NCBI RefSeq assembly: GCF_946222305.1
Contig: NZ_CAMIHZ010000019.1
Span: forward strand, 1 to 36,136
Origin: an uncultured Corynebacterium sp.
Lineage (GTDB): Bacteria > Actinomycetota > Actinomycetes > Mycobacteriales > Mycobacteriaceae
Direction of reading: 5' to 3'
Length of the DNA: 36,136 bases
The notes beneath the pieces were generated by a model. The model worked only from the letters and a program-made list of their open reading frames with translations. It was not told the origin of the DNA and made no database searches. Below are positions 32,484 to 36,136 of this stretch, piece by piece. How positions within the stretch are numbered: the stretch's first letter is position 1; each line of letters begins with the position of its first letter. A program made the translations under genes and the position numbers.

Positions 32484-35400
32484 ATGGCAAACTTGCGAGG
32501 CCGTAAGGCTCGTAACGCCGGATCGGGTGCATTCGCGCTCGGTTTCACTGACAAGATGAAGTCCGTTGCTGCTGCAGCGGCAGTTTTGATGCTGGCGACC
32601 ACGGGCACGGTGGTAGTCCAGGCACAGGTCAGCATTCCTGCTGCCTCCGCCCAGACTCCTGGCACTCAAACCCAGATCATTGAAGCTGACGCGATTGCTA
32701 GTGGCTTGGTCAAAGACAGCTCGGACATTACCAGCAAGGCAAACATCCTCTCTGGTGGTGCCTGGGTAGTAAGTGGTGGAACTCCAGCCACCTCCTCCAA
32801 CGGATTGAAGGCTGTGCCTGAGGGCACAACTGTCTACATGCAGTGGATGGATAAGGACGGTGCTGTATCGCCGATCTACTCCACCAAAACGCACAATAAC
32901 GTCGACGTCCAAGCAGACGGAGACCCTACAGGTAGTTACGCTTTCGACCTCACCAAGGGTTGGGTGGACAACGCCGGAAAGACCCACCTGTACAACGCAA
33001 CTAGTGGCCAGTACTTCCGCGTGTGGGTTGAGGACTACCAGCAGGATGGTCTCAACGTTTCGATGATCCGCCAGTCGGGTGGATTCTTCCCAGGATCCTT
33101 CGTCAACTCGGTCACCAACAGCAACCTGGGTCAGTTCCCGCTCATTGGTACGAACATGCAGCGCACTGGTGTGTTTATGCAGCAGGATCCATCTGCTGCA
33201 CTAACTCGCCCGGAAAATGAATGGACTGACGGCAGTTTCGCTGGAGACCTCAGCCTCAATCGTGCAATTTCTGGTCGGGTGTGGCTCGAGACCGGGCAGT
33301 TGGATTACGCCAACTCTGCAACCGGCCCCAACCAGGGAACAAACGAGCCCGGAGCTGAAAACTACAAGGTTGTTTTCTCTTCCCTAACGAACGAAGGTGT
33401 TCAGGCTTACGAGGCCAAAGTTAACAGCCTTCCGGAGCCTGAGCGTGCGGCTGCAGCGCAGCAGCTTTTCAAAGATCACCCAGAGTACATTTCGGCGACG
33501 GTGACCACGAAAACTGACGCGAATGGTGACTACAAGCTCCAGTTCCCTGAGGGCACGTACCAGCATCGGTACCTGTATGGATTCGTTCAAGACCCACAGG
33601 GCGATATCGTTACTGCCTACTCCACTTACGTGACCCCGGAGTACCAGAGGCCGAACCGCCTTGGTTCTTGGACCCCGCAAGCAATCCCATCTCCATTGTT
33701 GAACGCGTGGTTCAATGTTAATTTCGCGGTCGTGGATGTTCCGAAGCTTGAGCTCAACATCGCTAACTTCGACATGATCGATAACCCCGCCAATCCTGGG
33801 GAAACCGCAGACCTCGTCTTGTCCGGTTCTAAGCTGTCTCCGCTGCCGAAGAAGATCGTCTGGACAGACAAGAACGGCAAAGTAGTCAAGACCTGCGATC
33901 CCATTGAGACCTTTGAGCAAGGCAGTGCGTGTGACTTCGATGTTCCGGCAGACGCCCCCGATGGAATGATCTACACAGCTACGCTGTATGTGGCTGATAA
34001 CCCCATCGCCAAGGATTCTTTCATCGTTCAGACCAAGGCCGATCTGACGTACCCACCGGCTGACACCCCTGCGGGTCAACCAGTCACTACTGACGCCCCA
34101 ACGATTTCCAACAACGTCACTAAGCCAGCGGACGGCAAGTTCATCTTTGATGAGAATAAGTTGCCTGGTGGTTGGGTAGTGGATCCAAAGGATCCGAACA
34201 AGGTCGTGAATGATGGTGGCACCCCGGATAACCCGAACGATGACATCACCGCGACTATCGATCCAGACACCGGCAAGGTGACCGTTAACCCAGGTCCAGA
34301 TGCCCCATTGAACCAGGATGGCACCCCAGAAGTTAAGTTGCCTGTAGTGCTTGTTGATGGAGCTAACAAGCCGATCGCTACTGGAGATGTAACGGTTGAT
34401 CTGACCGAAAAGCCGGATGCTCCTGTGGAGAAGGACAACGACAAGTTCCAGCCTGATTACGAGGATGGTTCGGGTAAGCCGGGTACTGATGTGACGGTTC
34501 CTGCTCCGAAGTTCACGGACAAGGACGGCAACGACACTAAGGCTCCGGAGGGCACGAAGTTCACCCCTGGTGACAATGCTCCTGACGGTGTGAAGGTTGA
34601 TGAGTCCACTGGTGTGGTCACGGTTCCGGTTCCGGCTGATGCTAAGCTTGGTGACAAGATCACTGTTCCGGTCGTTGTGACTTACCCGGATGGTACGACG
34701 GATACCGTTGATGTGACTGTCACGGTTGAAGAGCCGGATGCTCCTGCTCCGGGCGTGGTTGATTACCGTCCGGCTTATGGCGATCCTGTAGTGGTCCCAG
34801 CCGGTGAGTCCAAGACTTCTGACATCGCTTACCCAGACGGACAGACTCCCCCAGCAGGCACCCGCTATGAGCTGGATCCCAATTACACTGTTCCAGCTGG
34901 TTGGACGGTGAAGGTCGATGAAACGACTGGCCAGGTTACGGCTACTGCTGCTCCTGCTGGCCCGGATGGTGCGAATCAGGAAGAGCTCGTTGTTCCAGTC
35001 CGGGTGATCTACCCAGATGGAACCTCCACCGGTAATGATGTTGCGAACGCTGTGTTCCAGCTGGATACCGATGGTGACGGTACGCCTGATTTGACGGACA
35101 CCGATGACGACGGTGACGGCATCCCAGATGCTGAGGAGATTGAAAAGGGCTCTGATCCGAAGGATCCGAACTCGAAGCCACAGACTCCTCTGAGCGATTT
35201 CCAGCCAAGCTACCCAGAAGCAACCGTTCCTGCGGGTGGCAAGGTCACTAGTGACGTGACGTTCGAAGGTGAGCCGAAACCGGAGGGAACGAAGTTCGAG
35301 ATCGATCCGAACTTCAAGGTTCCGAATGGCTGGACTGTCACCGTCGATCCTGAAACTGGCGCTGTGACTGCTGAAGCAGCTCCGGCTGGTCCTAACGGTG

Positions 35401-36136
35401 CAGATCAGGAACAAATCATTGTTCCAGTGGTCATCACCTACCCGGATGGCACCGCTACCCATAACGACGTAGCTAACGCCGTATTCAACCTGGATACCGA
35501 CGGTGACGGCACCCCGGATTCTAAGGACGACGATGACGACGGTGACGGCATCCCAGATGCTGAGGAGATTGAAAAGGGCTCTGATCCGAAGGATCCGAAC
35601 AGCAAGCCAAGCGATCAGACCCCCAAGCCTGATTGGAATGATGGTTCCGGTAAGCCAGGTGAGTCCGTTACGTTGCCGAACAATGGTGGTACGGTTCCGG
35701 ACGGCGCCAAGGTTGAAACTGATGGCCCGGGTAAGGCAACCATTGATGACAATGGAAACATCGTGGTTGACATCGATAATGATGCAAAGCCTGGCGACAA
35801 GATCACTGTGGTTGTCACCGATAAGGATGGCAACAAGATCGACGAGGTCACGGTAACCGTCGGCGATCCGGAGGCCCCTGGTGGCGACGGCTCCGATGGC
35901 ACCGGCTCCCTGCCAGGCTCTGATGGTTCCGGTTCCACCGGATCCTCCGATGGCCTCATCCCAGGTCTGATCGGTGGCGGCATCATCGGTGGTTTGATCG
36001 GTGGTTCCTTGGGTAACCATGGTGATCATGGATCTTCCATGCCAGGTAAGCCTGGTGACTCCAAGCCGGGCAAGCCAGGTGCTGGTGACTCCAAGCCGGG
36101 CAAGCCAGGTGCTGGTGACTCCAAGCCGGGCAAGCC
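32484..36136 (+). CDS. Large cell-surface protein with Rib/YPDG and TSP3 repeats (3' truncated)
   Basis: The open frame from ATG 32484 (GAAAGGA 6 bases upstream) runs off the window after 1217 codons. The signal peptide is long: a polar, basic first 24 residues, the hydrophobic AAAAAVLMLATTGTVVV, and a likely cut after AASA near residue 57. Residues of about 58-515 are a globular region. Then come Rib-like domains (about 518-645 and 646-752, the latter with VVVTYPDGTTDTVDVTVTV), two 143-residue units each ending in a calcium-binding thrombospondin-type-3 stretch (DTDGDGTPD, DDDGDGIPDAEE; about 860-895 and 1003-1038), and a final Rib-like domain (1040-1130). A glycine-zipper-like hydrophobic segment (GLIPGLIGGGIIGGLIGGSLG, about 1158) and KPG repeats follow. 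A sortase signal, if present, lies beyond the edge. Likely an adhesin-type wall protein. Confidence 0.88.
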   Translation, partial: MANLRGRKARNAGSGAFALGFTDKMKSVAAAAAVLMLATTGTVVVQAQVSIPAASAQTPGTQTQIIEADAIASGLVKDSSDITSKANILSGGAWVVSGGTPATSSNGLKAVPEGTTVYMQWMDKDGAVSPIYSTKTHNNVDVQADGDPTGSYAFDLTKGWVDNAGKTHLYNATSGQYFRVWVEDYQQDGLNVSMIRQSGGFFPGSFVNSVTNSNLGQFPLIGTNMQRTGVFMQQDPSAALTRPENEWTDGSFAGDLSLNRAISGRVWLETGQLDYANSATGPNQGTNEPGAENYKVVFSSLTNEGVQAYEAKVNSLPEPERAAAAQQLFKDHPEYISATVTTKTDANGDYKLQFPEGTYQHRYLYGFVQDPQGDIVTAYSTYVTPEYQRPNRLGSWTPQAIPSPLLNAWFNVNFAVVDVPKLELNIANFDMIDNPANPGETADLVLSGSKLSPLPKKIVWTDKNGKVVKTCDPIETFEQGSACDFDVPADAPDGMIYTATLYVADNPIAKDSFIVQTKADLTYPPADTPAGQPVTTDAPTISNNVTKPADGKFIFDENKLPGGWVVDPKDPNKVVNDGGTPDNPNDDITATIDPDTGKVTVNPGPDAPLNQDGTPEVKLPVVLVDGANKPIATGDVTVDLTEKPDAPVEKDNDKFQPDYEDGSGKPGTDVTVPAPKFTDKDGNDTKAPEGTKFTPGDNAPDGVKVDESTGVVTVPVPADAKLGDKITVPVVVTYPDGTTDTVDVTVTVEEPDAPAPGVVDYRPAYGDPVVVPAGESKTSDIAYPDGQTPPAGTRYELDPNYTVPAGWTVKVDETTGQVTATAAPAGPDGANQEELVVPVRVIYPDGTSTGNDVANAVFQLDTDGDGTPDLTDTDDDGDGIPDAEEIEKGSDPKDPNSKPQTPLSDFQPSYPEATVPAGGKVTSDVTFEGEPKPEGTKFEIDPNFKVPNGWTVTVDPETGAVTAEAAPAGPNGADQEQIIVPVVITYPDGTATHNDVANAVFNLDTDGDGTPDSKDDDDDGDGIPDAEEIEKGSDPKDPNSKPSDQTPKPDWNDGSGKPGESVTLPNNGGTVPDGAKVETDGPGKATIDDNGNIVVDIDNDAKPGDKITVVVTDKDGNKIDEVTVTVGDPEAPGGDGSDGTGSLPGSDGSGSTGSSDGLIPGLIGGGIIGGLIGGSLGNHGDHGSSMPGKPGDSKPGKPGAGDSKPGKPGAGDSKPGK
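35102..35600 (+). repeat. 143-codon duplication with a 70-base perfect repeat
   Basis: Bases 35102-35171 and 35531-35600 are identical over 70 positions, 429 bases (143 codons) apart. They encode the calcium-binding TSP3 stretch and the following EEIEKGSDPKDPN segment. The rest of each 429-base unit is more diverged (for example TVPAGWTVKVDETTGQVTAT against KVPNGWTVTVDPETGAVTAE), so the perfect block has been kept similar by recombination or is recent. Confidence 0.9.
36052..36136 (+). repeat. 30-base tandem repeat encoding GDSKPGKPGA
   Basis: A 30-base unit (GGTGACTCCAAGCCGGGCAA, then GCCAGGTGCT) repeats almost exactly to the window edge, encoding the 10-residue unit GDSKPGKPGA. Such Pro/Gly/Lys repeats typically span the cell wall. 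The copy number is unknown because the array is cut off. Confidence 0.92.

Noticed and set aside
33384..36029. 881-codon open frame on the minus strand
   Set aside because: It is the antisense shadow of the surface-protein gene, kept open by that gene's repetitive, biased codons. Its product is a low-complexity series of Ile, Arg and Val with no domain, and the plus strand has a ribosome site, signal peptide and known repeats.
36052..36136. CRISPR-like repeat array
   Set aside because: The 30-base units are directly adjacent without unique spacers and are in frame with the surface protein, so they are coding repeats.

Overview
The window looks like chromosomal DNA of a high-GC, mycolic-acid-type actinobacterium, most likely a Corynebacterium. 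The reasons are a complete set of arabinogalactan precursor genes (DprE1, DprE2, GtrA proteins, GlfT1, Wzm/Wzt), a YPDG/Rib-repeat surface protein, and many start codons placed 6-7 bases after a TANNNT box, the signature of leaderless actinobacterial mRNAs. The histidine-utilization (hut) cluster with an IclR-type regulator points to the lipophilic clinical corynebacteria (C. resistens/jeikeium-like). Species is not proven.

Layout. 1-772: a probable fragment of a membrane-protein gene, then a gene-free region with a cluster of DnaA-box-like sites just before dnaB. 773-5145: dnaB, a MarR regulator with a palindromic operator, a two-gene fluoride-exporter operon (crcB pair), a DUF4442 hotdog protein and a thioredoxin. 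5146-9750: zinc alcohol dehydrogenase, a PspA/IM30 protein, a 14-TM DHA2 efflux pump, and a 600-base gene-free stretch with two kinds of degenerate repeat. 9748-13480: a secreted Ala/Glu/Thr-rich protein, dprE2, dprE1 and a small acidic protein, all on the minus strand. 13671-20477: the hut regulon (hutH, hutU-hutI, hutR, hutG). 20526-22564: two adjacent unknown genes. 22762-28853: two gtrA genes, then glfT1, fadD, wzt and wzm on the minus strand. 29257-31733: a class-V-aminotransferase-fold protein without the catalytic lysine, a quinone-oxidoreductase-like enzyme, and tRNA-Ser(UGA). 31804-36136: a decayed piece of a Rib-repeat surface protein, then an intact large surface-protein gene that runs off the window.

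How the genes work together. DprE1/DprE2 make decaprenyl-phospho-arabinose. GtrA-type proteins are linked to its handling at the membrane. GlfT1 adds the first galactofuranoses to the lipid-linked galactan and Wzm/Wzt exports it. The hut genes take histidine through urocanate, imidazolonepropionate and formiminoglutamate to glutamate. Three copies of a TCTnnTATnTnAGA palindrome, before hutH, before hutU and between hutR and hutG, tie the cluster into one predicted HutR regulon. In mycobacteria gtrA and dprE1 are neighbours; here about 9.6 kb containing the hut genes and two unknown genes lies between them.

The least explained items are the DnaA-box cluster before dnaB, the unknown pair at 20.5-22.6 kb, the lysine-less aminotransferase homologue, the roughly 9.4-bp phased repeat over the end of the efflux gene, and the surface-protein locus with its upstream relic. 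All domain and family calls come from reading the sequence; no database search was run.
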